From positions 362,169 through 426,168 of the forward strand of contig NZ_JAIWOY010000003.1 of the NCBI RefSeq assembly GCF_020216525.1: a DNA stretch of 64,000 bases, written 5' to 3'. Positions 19,062 to 27,481 of this stretch are shown piece by piece. Each line of letters starts with the position of its first letter. The first letter of the stretch is position 1. Source of the stretch: Nocardioides nematodiphilus (lineage in GTDB: Bacteria; Actinomycetota; Actinomycetes; Propionibacteriales; Nocardioidaceae). The notes under the pieces are model-generated. The model was not told where the DNA came from. It worked only from the letters and a program-made list of their open reading frames with translations, and did not search any database. The translations under genes were made by a program, and so were the position numbers.

Positions 19062-20016
19062 CGCGATCGAGGTCGAGGTCGACTCGCGGATCATCAGGAT
19101 CTCGAACCCCGACCGGATCTACTTCCCGGAGATCAACGCGACCAAGCACGACCTAGTCGACTACTACCTCGCCGTCGGACCCGGGATCGTCAAGGCCCTC
19201 TACGAGCGTCCGTGCATGCTGCACCGCTTCCCCAAGGGCGTGCTCGGCGAGCCGGGGGAGAAGGTCCACCAGAAGCGGATCCCGTCCGGGGCACCCGACT
19301 GGGTCGAGACCGTCGAGCTCTTCTTCCCGCGCTGGAAGCGGACCGCCGACGAGCTGTGCGTGACCGAGCTCGGCTCGGTGATCTGGGCCGTCCAGATGTC
19401 GACGGTGGAGTTCCACCCCTGGAACAGTCGTCGTGCGGACACCGAGCAGCCCGACGAGTGGCGCATCGACCTGGACCCGGGGGAGGAGTGCGACTACGAC
19501 CGGGTCCGTCGGGTCGCGCACGTCGCGCACGAGGTCCTCGACGAGCTCGGCGCGGTCGGCTACCCCAAGACGAGCGGCAGCAAAGGGATCCACATCTACG
19601 TCCGGATCAAGCCGGAGCACGGCTTCCAGGACGTACGACGCGCGGCGCTGGCCTTCGCCCGCGAGGTCGAGCGTCGTGCGCCAGCGGACGTCACCACGGC
19701 CTGGTGGCGCAAGGACCGCGACCCGGCCGCGGTCTTCGTGGACTACAACCAGAACACCCGCGACCACACGATCGCCTCGGCCTACTCCGTGCGCGGTCTC
19801 CCGGACGCCCGCGTGTCGACGCCGATCCGCTGGGAGGAGATCGACGACGCCGACCCCCGTGACTTCACCATCCTCACGGTGCCGAAGCGCTTCGCGAAGA
19901 TCGGCGACCTCCACGCCGACATCGACGACCACGTCTTCGACATCCGCCCCCTGCTCGAGTGGTCCGACCGCGACGAGCGCGACGGCCAGGAGACTGCCGG
20001 CACTGACGAAGCCTGA
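19054..20016 (+). CDS. Stand-alone LigD-type polymerase (primase-polymerase) domain
   Basis: Archaeo-eukaryotic-primase-fold polymerase of the kind fused to ligase in bacterial end joining (LigD PolDom), here a separate 320-residue protein. Visible motifs: IYFPEINATKHDLVDYYLAV, the metal-binding DLDPGEE near residues 140-146, the SGSKGIHIYVR motif near residue 177, and DYNQNTRDHTIASAYSVR. No Ku or ATP-dependent ligase gene is in the window. In other bacteria such proteins add ribonucleotides in gap or end repair. ATG 19054 overlaps the upstream 32-codon ORF. Confidence 0.9.
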   Translation: MGDAIEVEVDSRIIRISNPDRIYFPEINATKHDLVDYYLAVGPGIVKALYERPCMLHRFPKGVLGEPGEKVHQKRIPSGAPDWVETVELFFPRWKRTADELCVTELGSVIWAVQMSTVEFHPWNSRRADTEQPDEWRIDLDPGEECDYDRVRRVAHVAHEVLDELGAVGYPKTSGSKGIHIYVRIKPEHGFQDVRRAALAFAREVERRAPADVTTAWWRKDRDPAAVFVDYNQNTRDHTIASAYSVRGLPDARVSTPIRWEEIDDADPRDFTILTVPKRFAKIGDLHADIDDHVFDIRPLLEWSDRDERDGQETAGTDEA

Positions 20017-20028
20017 GCCCGCGGCGGA

Positions 20029-20087
20029 GCAACAGGTGAGAAAACGGGTGTCACGCCGAGGCCGAGGCCCACGTTCTCACCTGTTGC
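20029..20087. terminator. Long-armed hairpin between convergent genes
   Basis: Perfect 14-bp arms GCAACAGGTGAGAA (20029-20042) and its complement (20074-20087), extendable by CG/CG after a 2-nt bulge, with a loop of about 30 nt. It fills the gap between the polymerase gene and the convergent reductase gene, so a bidirectional terminator is likely. Confidence 0.6.
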
Positions 20088-20100
20088 CCCGGTTGCCGCG

Positions 20101-20667
20101 CTACTTGCGTGGGATGACCGTCAGGACCCGCTCGATGTGGTTGCGGAACTCGCGCATGTAGTTCTCCAGGAACTCCGCGCTGGCGTCGTTGGTGACCTCA
20201 CCGTCCGCGGTGATGAGGCCGGGGGTGAGCTGGATGTAGGCCTCCGGGGCGGTCATCTGGCGGGCGTTGCAGAAGCTCAGCACCGAGCGCAGCGACTGCT
20301 GGGCCACCGCGGTGCCGATGGCGCCCGGGGAGGCGCCGATGACGGCGGCCGGGACGTGGTCGAAGGAGTTCGTGCCCCACGGCCGCGAGGCCCAGTCGAT
20401 CGCGTTCTTGAGCGCGCCGGGGATCGAGCGGTTGTACTCCGGGGTGACGAACATGACCGCCTCCGAGCGCCGGATCGCGTCCTTGAGCGCGGTGGCCTCG
20501 GGCGGGTAGTTCGCATCGAAGTCGGGGCTGTAGAGCGGGAGGTTCCCGATGGGGATCTCGGTGAACTCCAGGTCGTCCGGCGCGAGCCGGATCAGCGCCT
20601 TGCTGAGCACCCGGTTGATCGAGTTCGAGGAGAGACTGCCGATGAAGTAGCCGACCTGGTAGGCCAT
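20101..20667 (-). CDS. NADPH-dependent FMN reductase
   Basis: Flavodoxin-fold reductase of 188 residues (SsuE/azoreductase-like superfamily). The FMN phosphate-binding loop is GSLSSNSINRVL at about residues 10-21, and the second flavin contact TPEYNRSIPGALKNAIDW follows near residue 83. Start ATG 20667 is preceded by AAGGAG. The electron acceptor in the cell is unknown. No partner monooxygenase is adjacent. Confidence 0.92.
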   Translation of the reverse strand: MAYQVGYFIGSLSSNSINRVLSKALIRLAPDDLEFTEIPIGNLPLYSPDFDANYPPEATALKDAIRRSEAVMFVTPEYNRSIPGALKNAIDWASRPWGTNSFDHVPAAVIGASPGAIGTAVAQQSLRSVLSFCNARQMTAPEAYIQLTPGLITADGEVTNDASAEFLENYMREFRNHIERVLTVIPRK

Positions 20668-20767
20668 GTCACGCTCCTTGGTAGAGGGGTCGGGCCCACT
20701 CTCGTCCGCTTCACCTGGCCCGACAAGCGCCCGGAACGATCCAAGTCGCCTGCGCGCCACGACGCAC

Positions 20768-20773
20768 TAGGCT
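20768..20773 (+). promoter_or_regulatory. Leaderless -10 box of rpe
   Basis: TAGGCT ends seven bases before GTG 20781, and no Shine-Dalgarno sequence separates them. Confidence 0.55.
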
Positions 20774-20780
20774 CCCCGGC

Positions 20781-21455
20781 GTGACGTCCCACATGCAGAT
20801 CACCCCCAGCATCCTCAACGCCGACTTCGCGAACCTCGCCGGCGAGATCGCGCGGATCCCCAGCGCCGACTGGGTGCACGTGGATGTGATGGACAACCAC
20901 TTCGTGCCGAACCTGACCTTCGGCCCGACGATGGTCGAGGCGCTCTCGAAGGCCACCGACGTCCCGCTCGACGCGCATCTGATGATCGCCGACGCCGACC
21001 GGCACGCGCCGGCATACGCCGAGGCCGGCGCCGGCAGCGTCACCTTCCACGTCGAGGCCGCCGCTGCGCCCGTACGGCTCGCGCGCGAGATCCGCAAGCA
21101 GGGCGCCCGCGCCTCGATGGCGCTCAAGCCCGCCACCCCGATCGAGCCGTACGAGGACCTGCTCGCCGAGCTCGACATGGTCCTGATCATGACCGTGGAG
21201 CCCGGCTTCGGCGGGCAGAAGTTCCTCGACCTGTGCCTGCCCAAGATCCGTCGCGCCCGCGCCCTGATGCACAAGCACGGCCTCGAGACCTGGCTGCAGG
21301 TCGACGGCGGTGTCAGCCTGGAGACCATCGAGCGCTGCGCCGAGGCCGGCGCCGACGTCTTCGTCGCCGGCTCGGCCGTCTACTCGGCCGACGACCCGGA
21401 CGCGATGGTCAGCGCCCTGCGCGCGAGTGCCGCGAGCGCCTCGACGCTGCCGTGA
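20781..21455 (+). CDS. rpe: Ribulose-phosphate 3-epimerase
   Basis: Interconverts ribulose 5-phosphate and xylulose 5-phosphate in the pentose phosphate pathway. The TIM-barrel signatures are present: [13 protein letters not shown], metal-site [35 protein letters not shown] and [11 protein letters not shown], ending with the phosphate site [12 protein letters not shown]. 224 residues. GTG 20781 fits a leaderless mRNA. The product precursor also feeds riboflavin synthesis, whose operon follows. Confidence 0.96.
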   Translation: MTSHMQITPSILNADFANLAGEIARIPSADWVHVDVMDNHFVPNLTFGPTMVEALSKATDVPLDAHLMIADADRHAPAYAEAGAGSVTFHVEAAAAPVRLAREIRKQGARASMALKPATPIEPYEDLLAELDMVLIMTVEPGFGGQKFLDLCLPKIRRARALMHKHGLETWLQVDGGVSLETIERCAEAGADVFVAGSAVYSADDPDAMVSALRASAASASTLP

Positions 21456-21467
21456 CGCAGCCCACGA

Positions 21468-21495
21468 TTGTCTAGCGGCGGGCTGTGCTTAAATG
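21468..21495 (+). promoter_or_regulatory. Promoter of the riboflavin operon
   Basis: TTGTCT (21468-21473), 15-16 bp spacer, then TTAAAT/TAAATG (21489-21495) with an upstream TG giving an extended -10 character. It lies just before the FMN riboswitch. Confidence 0.45.
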
Positions 21496-21517
21496 TGTGC
21501 ACACGAGTGAACAACTC

Positions 21518-21658
21518 GCGTGCTCTGGGGGCGGTGGAAATCCGCACCGGCGGTGATCGACGAGAGTCGGAAGTCCGCGACCCGGCCGCAGCCAGCGTCC
21601 GGTTGACCAGGTGAGAGTCCTGGACCGACGGTCAAAGTCCGGATGGAAAGAAGCACGC
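21518..21658 (+). ncRNA. FMN riboswitch (RFN element)
   Basis: Closing stem GCGTGCT (21518-21524) pairs with AGCACGC (21652-21658). Conserved core blocks are present in order: CTCTGGGGGCGGTGGAAATC, CACCGGCGGTGAT, AGTCCGCGACCC, GGTTGACCAGGTG, TCCTGGACCGACGGT and AAAGTCCGGATGG. It precedes ribD, so FMN should repress the operon. Downstream, GCCCC (21716-21720) can pair with GGGGC (21745-21749) over the ribD Shine-Dalgarno, which suggests translational control; no U-rich terminator is seen. Confidence 0.95.
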
Positions 21659-21754
21659 AGTCACCGCTCGACCCGGAGGTCCCGTACGTGGGGCGTCGGG
21701 CGTCGGCCGTGATCAGCCCCGGAGTCCGCGCAGTACGGACAGGAGGGGCCAACG

Positions 21755-22807
21755 ATGAGCAGTGCGACCGACGTCGAGATCGCCGCGATGCGCCGTGCCC
21801 TCGAGCTCGCCGCCCTGGGACCGTTCAGCCCCAACCCCCGCGTCGGCTGCGTCCTGCTCGCCGATGACGGCACCACCGTCGCCGAGGGCCATCACCGCGG
21901 CGCCGGCACCGCCCATGCCGAGGCCGACGCTCTCAACCAGGCGGGCGAGCGCGCCCGCGGCACGACCGCGGTCGTCACCCTCGAGCCGTGCAACCACACC
22001 GGTCGCACCGGCCCGTGCTCCCGTCGCCTCATCGAGGCGGGCGTACGCCGTGTCGTGTTCGCCCAGCCCGACCCCAACCCGCTGGCCACCGGGGGAGCAG
22101 AGACCCTCCGCGGCGCGGGCCTCGAGGTCGTCTCGGGCGTGCTCGAGGAGGAGTCCCGGCACCTCAACCGGGTCTGGTCCCGCGCCCTCGAGCTCGGCCG
22201 CCCGTTCGTCACCTGGAAGTTCGCCACCACCCTCGACGGGCGCAGCGCGGCCGCCGACGGCACGTCGCGCTGGGTCTCCTCCACCGCGGCCCGTCTGGAC
22301 ACCCACCGGCTGCGCGCCCAGTGCGACACGATGCTGGTCGGCACCAACACCATCGCGATCGACGACCCGTTGCTCACCGTCCGCGACGCCGCCGGCGAGC
22401 CACTCGAGCACCAGCCGCTGCGGGCCGTGATGGGCCTGCGCGACCTGGCCGCCACCAGCAGCGTCTTCAACGACGACGCCGAGACCGTCCGGCTGCGCAC
22501 CCACGACCCGCGCGCGGCCCTGGCCGAGCTCTGGGCGCTCGAGCGCCGCCACGTCTTCCTCGAGGGCGGCCCGACGCTCGCCGCCGCGTTCATCCGCGCC
22601 GGCCTGATCGACGAGATCGTCACCTACGTCGCACCGATGCTCCTGGGCGCCGGCCGCAACGCGGTCGCCGATCTCGGAATCTCGACGATCGCGGCGGCGT
22701 TGCGCCCCCGAGTCACCGACATCACCGTCCTCGACCCGGCCGCGCCGGGCGAGGAGCCCAACGTCCGGATCACCCTGACCCCGGACACGAAGACAGAGGA
22801 GAGCTGA
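21755..22807 (+). CDS. ribD: Riboflavin deaminase/reductase RibD
   Basis: Bifunctional enzyme for the second and third steps of riboflavin synthesis. The N-terminal deaminase has zinc ligands in AHAEADAL and [16 protein letters not shown]; the C-terminal reductase starts near residue 150 ([16 protein letters not shown]) and contains [10 protein letters not shown] and [12 protein letters not shown]. 350 residues. ATG 21755 follows AGGAGGGG, which may be masked by the riboswitch expression platform. The stop overlaps ribE. Confidence 0.96.
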   Translation: MSSATDVEIAAMRRALELAALGPFSPNPRVGCVLLADDGTTVAEGHHRGAGTAHAEADALNQAGERARGTTAVVTLEPCNHTGRTGPCSRRLIEAGVRRVVFAQPDPNPLATGGAETLRGAGLEVVSGVLEEESRHLNRVWSRALELGRPFVTWKFATTLDGRSAAADGTSRWVSSTAARLDTHRLRAQCDTMLVGTNTIAIDDPLLTVRDAAGEPLEHQPLRAVMGLRDLAATSSVFNDDAETVRLRTHDPRAALAELWALERRHVFLEGGPTLAAAFIRAGLIDEIVTYVAPMLLGAGRNAVADLGISTIAAALRPRVTDITVLDPAAPGEEPNVRITLTPDTKTEES

Positions 22808-23406
22808 TGTTCACCGGCATCGTCGAGGAGCTCGGCATCATCGCCGCGATCGAGGACCAGGGGGACGCGATCCGCCTGACGGTCAGCGCCGCCACCGTCC
22901 TGCAGGACGCGGCGCTCGGCGACTCGATCGCTGTCAACGGCTGCTGCCTCACCGTCGCCACGCGGGACGACGGCACCTGGACCGCCGACGTCATGCAGGA
23001 GACCCTCGACAAGACCTCGCTGCGCGGCATCGCCGTCGGCGACGTGGTCAACCTCGAGCGTGCCGTCACCCCCCAGACCCGGCTCGGCGGCCACATCGTG
23101 CAGGGCCACGTCGACGGCGTCGGCGAGATCCTCGCCCGCACCCCGAGCGAGCACTGGGAGGTCGTCGAGGTCTCCCTGCCCGCGCACCTGGCCCGTTACC
23201 TCGTCGACAAGGGCTCGATCACCGTCGACGGCGTCAGCCTCACGGTCGTGGAGGCCAAGGACGCGAGCTTCACGGTGAGCCTCATCCCCGAGACCCTCGC
23301 CCGCACCACCCTCGGTCGTCGCCAGGTCGGCGACCGGGTCAACCTCGAGGCAGACGTCCTCGCCAAGCACGTCGAGAAGCTGCTGCAGTCAGGAGTCACC
23401 CAGTGA
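22807..23406 (+). CDS. ribE: Riboflavin synthase alpha chain
   Basis: Dismutates two 6,7-dimethyl-8-ribityllumazine molecules to riboflavin. Two tandem lumazine-binding repeats are visible: [10 protein letters not shown] with NGCCLTV, and [13 protein letters not shown] with VDGVSLTVV. 199 residues, typical length. ATG 22807 overlaps the ribD stop (TGATG); the stop overlaps the ribBA start. Confidence 0.97.
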   Translation: MFTGIVEELGIIAAIEDQGDAIRLTVSAATVLQDAALGDSIAVNGCCLTVATRDDGTWTADVMQETLDKTSLRGIAVGDVVNLERAVTPQTRLGGHIVQGHVDGVGEILARTPSEHWEVVEVSLPAHLARYLVDKGSITVDGVSLTVVEAKDASFTVSLIPETLARTTLGRRQVGDRVNLEADVLAKHVEKLLQSGVTQ

Positions 23407-24713
23407 GCGACCAGAACATCGAGCCGGCCACCGCCCCGGTCCACGGCCAGGCCCAGCACGGCGGCGTACGGCTCGACTCCGTCGAGCGCGCCATCGCAGA
23501 CATCGCCGCCGGCAAGGCCGTCGTGGTCGTCGACGACGAGGGCCGCGAGAACGAGGGCGACATCATCTTCGCCGCCGCCAAGGCGACCCCGGAGCTGATG
23601 GCCTTCACCATCCGTCACTCCTCCGGTGTGATCTGCGTGCCGATGCCCGGCCCGATGCTCGACCGCCTCGAGATCCCGCTGATGACGCCGCACAACCGCG
23701 ACAAGCTCCGCACGGCGTACACGATCTCGGTGGACGCCCGCGACGGCGTCTCCACCGGCATCTCGGCCGCCGACCGCGCGCACACCGCCCGCGTCCTCGC
23801 CGACTCGGCGACCGAGCCGTGGGAGCTGACCCGCCCGGGTCACGTCTTCCCGCTGCGCTACCGCGAGGGCGGCGTCCTGGTCCGCCGCGGTCACACCGAG
23901 GCCGCCGTCGACCTGGCGATGCTCGCCGGGCTCACCCCGGCCGGCGTCCTGGTCGAGGTCGTCAACGACGACGGCACCATGAAGCGCGCCACCGAGCTGC
24001 GCGAGTTCGCCGACGAGCACGGCCTGGCGATGATCTCCATCGAGGATCTCGTCCGCTACCGCCGCCGCGTCGAGGTGCTGGTCGAGCGCAAGGCCGAGAC
24101 CCAGCTCCCGACCAAGTACGGCGCGTTCACCGCGTACGGCTACACGGTCACGACCGACCGCTCCGAGCACGTCGCGCTGGTGTACGGCGACATCTCGGGT
24201 GACGCCCCGGTCCTGACCCGCGTGCACTCCGAGTGCCTGACCGGCGACGTGTTCGGCTCCGAGCGGTGCGACTGCGGTCCGCAGCTCGACGAGGCGATGG
24301 AGCGCATCGTCGCCGAGGGCCGCGGCGTGGTGGTCTACCTGCGTGGGCACGAGGGCCGCGGCATCGGCCTGGTCGCCAAGCTGCAGGCCTACCAGCTCCA
24401 GGACGGCGGCCGCGACACCGTGGACGCCAACCTGGACCTCGGCCTGCCCGCCGACGCGCGTCACTACGGCGCCGCGACCCAGATCCTGCGTGACCTCGGT
24501 GTCACCAACGTCCGGCTGATGACCAACAACCCGGACAAGATCAGCAACCTCGAGGACTACGGCATCGCGGTCGCGGAGCGGGTCGCGCTGACGCCGCACC
24601 CCAACGACCACAACATCAACTACCTGCTGACCAAGCGCGACCGGATGGGCCACGTCCTGCCCGGTCTCGAGCAGCTCGCCACCCACCACCAGACCGAGGA
24701 GCAGGACGCATGA
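23403..24713 (+). CDS. ribBA: Bifunctional DHBP synthase / GTP cyclohydrolase II
   Basis: Supplies both starting materials of riboflavin: dihydroxybutanone phosphate from ribulose 5-phosphate (N-terminal Rib[31 protein letters not shown]) and the pyrimidine from GTP (C-terminal RibA; zinc cysteines in [15 protein letters not shown], then [11 protein letters not shown]). 436 residues. The N-terminus has a ~20-residue extension before [13 protein letters not shown] 23403 overlaps the ribE stop. No transporter gene lies between ribE and ribBA. Confidence 0.96.
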   Translation: MSDQNIEPATAPVHGQAQHGGVRLDSVERAIADIAAGKAVVVVDDEGRENEGDIIFAAAKATPELMAFTIRHSSGVICVPMPGPMLDRLEIPLMTPHNRDKLRTAYTISVDARDGVSTGISAADRAHTARVLADSATEPWELTRPGHVFPLRYREGGVLVRRGHTEAAVDLAMLAGLTPAGVLVEVVNDDGTMKRATELREFADEHGLAMISIEDLVRYRRRVEVLVERKAETQLPTKYGAFTAYGYTVTTDRSEHVALVYGDISGDAPVLTRVHSECLTGDVFGSERCDCGPQLDEAMERIVAEGRGVVVYLRGHEGRGIGLVAKLQAYQLQDGGRDTVDANLDLGLPADARHYGAATQILRDLGVTNVRLMTNNPDKISNLEDYGIAVAERVALTPHPNDHNINYLLTKRDRMGHVLPGLEQLATHHQTEEQDA

Positions 24714-25198
24714 GCGGCCACGGAGCACCCCAGACCCAGATCGCCGACTGCCACGACCTCCGCGTCGCGGTCGTGGCCGCCTCGTGGCACGAGGTCGTCA
24801 TGGACGGCCTCATCGCCGGCGCCCAGCGAGCCCTGGACGACCACAAGGTCGAGGTCCCCGTCGTGGTCCGTGTCCCGGGCACCTTCGAGCTGCCTGTCGT
24901 CGCCGACGCGCTCGCCCGGGAGGGCTACGACGCCGTCATCGCCCTGGGCGTGGTCATCCGTGGCGGCACGCCGCACTTCGACTACGTCTGCTCGGCGGCC
25001 ACCGACGGTCTCAACCGGGTCGCCCTGGACCACTCCGTACCGGTCGGCTTCGGCGTCCTGACCTGCGACAACGAGCAGCAGGCGCTCGACCGCGCGGGCC
25101 TTGAGGGCTCCGCGGAGGACAAGGGGTACGAGGCCACCGCCGCCGCCCTCGCGACCGCGCTCACGCTCAAGAAGATCAAGAGCCACCTGCTCGGCTGA
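24710..25198 (+). CDS. ribH: 6,7-dimethyl-8-ribityllumazine synthase
   Basis: Condenses the pyrimidine and dihydroxybutanone phosphate to lumazine, forming icosahedral or pentameric particles. Signatures: [32 protein letters not shown], and the catalytic histidine in [16 protein letters not shown] near residue 88. 162 residues. ATG 24710 overlaps the ribBA stop. Last gene of the rib operon. Confidence 0.97.
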   Translation: MSGHGAPQTQIADCHDLRVAVVAASWHEVVMDGLIAGAQRALDDHKVEVPVVVRVPGTFELPVVADALAREGYDAVIALGVVIRGGTPHFDYVCSAATDGLNRVALDHSVPVGFGVLTCDNEQQALDRAGLEGSAEDKGYEATAAALATALTLKKIKSHLLG

Positions 25199-25212
25199 TC
25201 GGCACCGGCGAT

Positions 25213-25243
25213 TTGGCCGGGGCGATGGTGGTCTGCCTACTCT
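25213..25243 (+). promoter_or_regulatory. Promoter ahead of the c-di-AMP riboswitch
   Basis: TTGGCC (25213-25218) and TACTCT (25238-25243); the 19-bp spacer is longer than ideal, so the -35 assignment is tentative. Confidence 0.4.
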
Positions 25244-25275
25244 CGTAGGGTCCTGGGACCCCCGGGACGGCTGCC

Positions 25276-25436
25276 GCGTGACGCCGAGTCCTGTCCAACG
25301 CGGTGCGTCACGACGAACCGATCGGGCAGGAGCGGGGGAACCACGTACGTGGGTCCACCGGACCCTGGGGGTGAAGCCGCACCTGGTGCGGCCGGGCACA
25401 CTGCGCCCGAATCCGACAGCTAACTCCGCAGGCGCG
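25276..25436 (+). ncRNA. Cyclic-di-AMP riboswitch (ydaO/yuaA type)
   Basis: Conserved blocks of this riboswitch class occur in order: CGCCGAGTCCTGTCC, GGCAGGAGCGGGGGAACCA, TGGGGGTGAAG and GCCCGAATCCGACAGCTAAC followed by TCCGCAGGCG. The 3' strand of the closing stem ends only a few bases before the ribosome-binding site (AGGAGA, 25438-25443) of the Rpf-like gene. This class normally switches expression off when c-di-AMP binds, and often controls cell-wall hydrolases in actinobacteria. Confidence 0.93.
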
Positions 25437-25449
25437 CAGGAGATCCACA

Positions 25450-25785
25450 TTGCGCATGCGCACCATGCTGTCCACGGCCGTCCTCTCGGTCGCCACCCTC
25501 GCCCCGGTCGCCTTCGCGGCGCCGAGCCACGCGGTCACCACGCACACCTGGGAGCGCCTGGCCCAGTGCGAGTCCAGCGGCCGTTGGCACATCAACACCG
25601 GAAACGGCTACTACGGCGGCCTGCAGATCAGCCCGAGCACGTGGCGTGCCAACGGCGGCCGTCGCTTCGCGGCCCTGCCCAACCACGCCTCCAAGCGCCA
25701 TCAGATCAAGGTCGCGGAGCGGATCAAGCGCAGCCAGGGCTGGGGCGCCTGGCCGGCGTGCTCGGCGCGCATCGGCGTCCGCTGA
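25450..25785 (+). CDS. Secreted Rpf-like muralytic protein
   Basis: Small resuscitation-promoting-factor-type protein, a lysozyme-like transglycosylase acting on peptidoglycan. A signal peptide (LSTAVLSVATLAPVAFAAPSHA) leads to a mature domain TWERLAQCESSGRWHINTG with the catalytic Glu, YYGGLQISPSTWRANGG and a closing WPACSARIG that supplies the partner cysteine. 111 residues, domain only, with no LysM or G5 partner. TTG 25450 sits 6 bases after AGGAGA; ATG 25456 is possible. Expression should be under the c-di-AMP riboswitch. Confidence 0.9.
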   Translation: MRMRTMLSTAVLSVATLAPVAFAAPSHAVTTHTWERLAQCESSGRWHINTGNGYYGGLQISPSTWRANGGRRFAALPNHASKRHQIKVAERIKRSQGWGAWPACSARIGVR

Positions 25786-25802
25786 GCGAGCTTTCGCCAC
25801 TG

Positions 25803-25828
25803 GCCCCGAGGGGAGGGCTTGTCGGGGC
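25803..25828 (+). terminator. Hairpin after the Rpf-like gene
   Basis: Perfect 7-bp arms GCCCCGA (25803-25809) and TCGGGGC (25822-25828), directly abutting the next gene's -10 box. Confidence 0.45.
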
Positions 25829-25834
25829 TAGTGT
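25829..25834 (+). promoter_or_regulatory. Leaderless -10 box of the YccF gene
   Basis: TAGTGT ends six bases before GTG 25841. Confidence 0.45.
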
Positions 25835-25840
25835 CGGAGC

Positions 25841-26257
25841 GTGCGACTGCTCCTGAACCTGATCTGGCTGGTCCTGTGCGGCTTCTGGATGTTCCTCGCG
25901 TACGTCTTCTTCGGGGTCATCTGCTGCATCCTGATCATCACGATCCCGTTCGGGCTCGCCGCCTTCAGGATCGCGGGCTTCGCGCTGTGGCCGTTCGGCC
26001 GCACGGTCGTCCGTCGCACCGATGCGGGCGCGCCCTCGGCGATCGGCAACGTCGTCTGGTTCGTCTTCGCCGGTCTGTGGCTCGCCATCGGTCACCTGTT
26101 CACCGGCGTCGCGCTGTGCCTGACCATCATCGGCATCCCGCTGGGTCTGGCGAACTTCAAGCTCATCCCGGTGTCCCTGATGCCGCTGGGGCGCGTGATC
26201 GTGCCGGTCGACGTGGCCCAGCGGATGTACGCCGACCAGCACGCCCCGACGTTCTGA
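25841..26257 (+). CDS. YccF-domain inner-membrane protein
   Basis: 138-residue membrane protein with two copies of the YccF repeat: IPFGLAAFRIAGFALWPFGR (about residues 39-58) and IPLGLANFKLIPVSLMPLGR (about residues 99-118), each preceded by hydrophobic helices (LIWLVLCGFWMFLAYVFFG; VVWFVFAGLWLAIGHLF). The molecular function of the family is not established. The start is GTG 25841 on a probable leaderless transcript. Confidence 0.88.
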   Translation: MRLLLNLIWLVLCGFWMFLAYVFFGVICCILIITIPFGLAAFRIAGFALWPFGRTVVRRTDAGAPSAIGNVVWFVFAGLWLAIGHLFTGVALCLTIIGIPLGLANFKLIPVSLMPLGRVIVPVDVAQRMYADQHAPTF

Positions 26258-26324
26258 GTCGACCTCCAGGCCGGCCTCGCGTCCACAACGGCGGCCCGAG
26301 GACGCCCGCGGGGCCTGCACGGCC

Positions 26325-26330
26325 TAGGCT
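26325..26330 (+). promoter_or_regulatory. Leaderless -10 box of hisE-hisG
   Basis: TAGGCT ends eight bases before GTG 26339. The TTG at 26330 that would extend hisE overlaps this box. Confidence 0.5.
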
Positions 26331-26338
26331 TGTCCCTC

Positions 26339-26602
26339 GTGAAGACGTTCGAGGAGCTGTGGGACGAGCTCAGCGAGAAGGCGCGTACGCGCCCCGAAGG
26401 CTCCGGCACGACCAGGCTGCTCGAGGGCGGCACCCATGCGATCGGCAAGAAGCTGGTCGAGGAGGCCGCCGAGTCGTGGATGGCCGCCGAGCATGAGGGC
26501 AAGGACGCGACCGCGCTGGAGATCAGCCAGCTGCTCTACCACGCCCAGGTCATGATGCTCGCCGCCGGCTTGAGCCTCGACGACGTCTACGCCCACCTCT
26601 GA
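26339..26602 (+). CDS. hisE: Phosphoribosyl-ATP pyrophosphatase
   Basis: Second step of histidine synthesis, hydrolysing phosphoribosyl-ATP. The 87-residue all-helical protein contains [34 protein letters not shown] and [15 protein letters not shown], the MazG-like metal-binding pattern. GTG 26339 is chosen by the leaderless -10 box. hisG follows after 21 bases; the pair is the usual actinobacterial hisEG unit separate from the main his operon. Confidence 0.95.
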   Translation: MKTFEELWDELSEKARTRPEGSGTTRLLEGGTHAIGKKLVEEAAESWMAAEHEGKDATALEISQLLYHAQVMMLAAGLSLDDVYAHL

Positions 26603-26623
26603 GCCCTGAGGACCCCGATCCCC

Positions 26624-27481
26624 ATGAGTGACTACCTCCGCATCGCCGTCCCCAACAAGGGTGCGCTGTCCGAAGCGGCCTCCACCATGCTCCGCGAGGC
26701 CGGCTACCGCCAGCGCGAGGACGCCAAGCGTCTCAGCCTGATCGACGATGACAACGGCGTCGAGTTCTTCTACCTGCGCCCGCGCGACATCGCGCTCTAC
26801 GTCGGCGAGGGCACCCTCGACGTCGGCATCACCGGCCGCGACCTGCTCGCCGACTCCGGCGCCAAGGCCGAGGAGGTGCTCCAGCTCGGCTTCGGCCGCA
26901 GCCGGTTCCGCTTCGCCGGTCCCGCCGGGCAGTTCAACAGCCTCGCCGATCTGGCGGGCAAGCGGATCGCCACCTCGTACACCGGTGTCGTGCGTGCCTT
27001 CCTGCAGGCGAACAACATCGAGGCCAGCGTCACCCGCCTCGACGGCGCCGTCGAGTCGTCGATCCAGCTCGGCGTCGCCGATGTGATCGCCGACGTCGTC
27101 GAGACCGGCACCAGCCTGCGCGCCGCCGGGCTCGAGGCGTTCGGCGAGCCGATCCTCGAGTCCGAGGCGGTCGTCATCTCCGGCGGCCACACCAACGGCC
27201 ACACCGCCACGTACGAGACGTTCAAGCGCCGCATCGACGGCGTCATGATCGCCCGCCGCTACGTGATGATGGACTACGACATCCGCGCCCAGGACGTTCC
27301 GGCGGCGACCGAGTTGGCCCCCGGTCTCGAGGGCCCGACGGTCAGCCCGCTGCACCGCGAGGGCTGGGTCGCCGTCCGGGTGATGGTGCCGCGCGACGGC
27401 TCACAGAAGCTGATGGACGACCTCTACGCCATCGGTGCCCGCGCGATCCTGCTCACCGACATCCATGCCTGCCGACTCTGA
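26624..27481 (+). CDS. hisG: ATP phosphoribosyltransferase (long form)
   Basis: First and feedback-controlled step of histidine synthesis. The catalytic part begins RIAVPNKGALSEAA and carries the PRPP-binding segment VADVIADVVETGTSLRAAGL; the extra C-terminal ACT-like regulatory domain (about residues 215-285, ending LTDIHACRL) marks the long, hexameric, histidine-inhibited form that works without HisZ. 285 residues. The 3' end overlaps the next gene by 17 bp. Confidence 0.96.
   Translation: MSDYLRIAVPNKGALSEAASTMLREAGYRQREDAKRLSLIDDDNGVEFFYLRPRDIALYVGEGTLDVGITGRDLLADSGAKAEEVLQLGFGRSRFRFAGPAGQFNSLADLAGKRIATSYTGVVRAFLQANNIEASVTRLDGAVESSIQLGVADVIADVVETGTSLRAAGLEAFGEPILESEAVVISGGHTNGHTATYETFKRRIDGVMIARRYVMMDYDIRAQDVPAATELAPGLEGPTVSPLHREGWVAVRVMVPRDGSQKLMDDLYAIGARAILLTDIHACRL

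Noticed and set aside
21643..21867. A short open frame running from the FMN riboswitch into ribD
   Set aside because: It overlaps the aptamer's 3' part and ribD in another frame, and has no ribosome-binding site.
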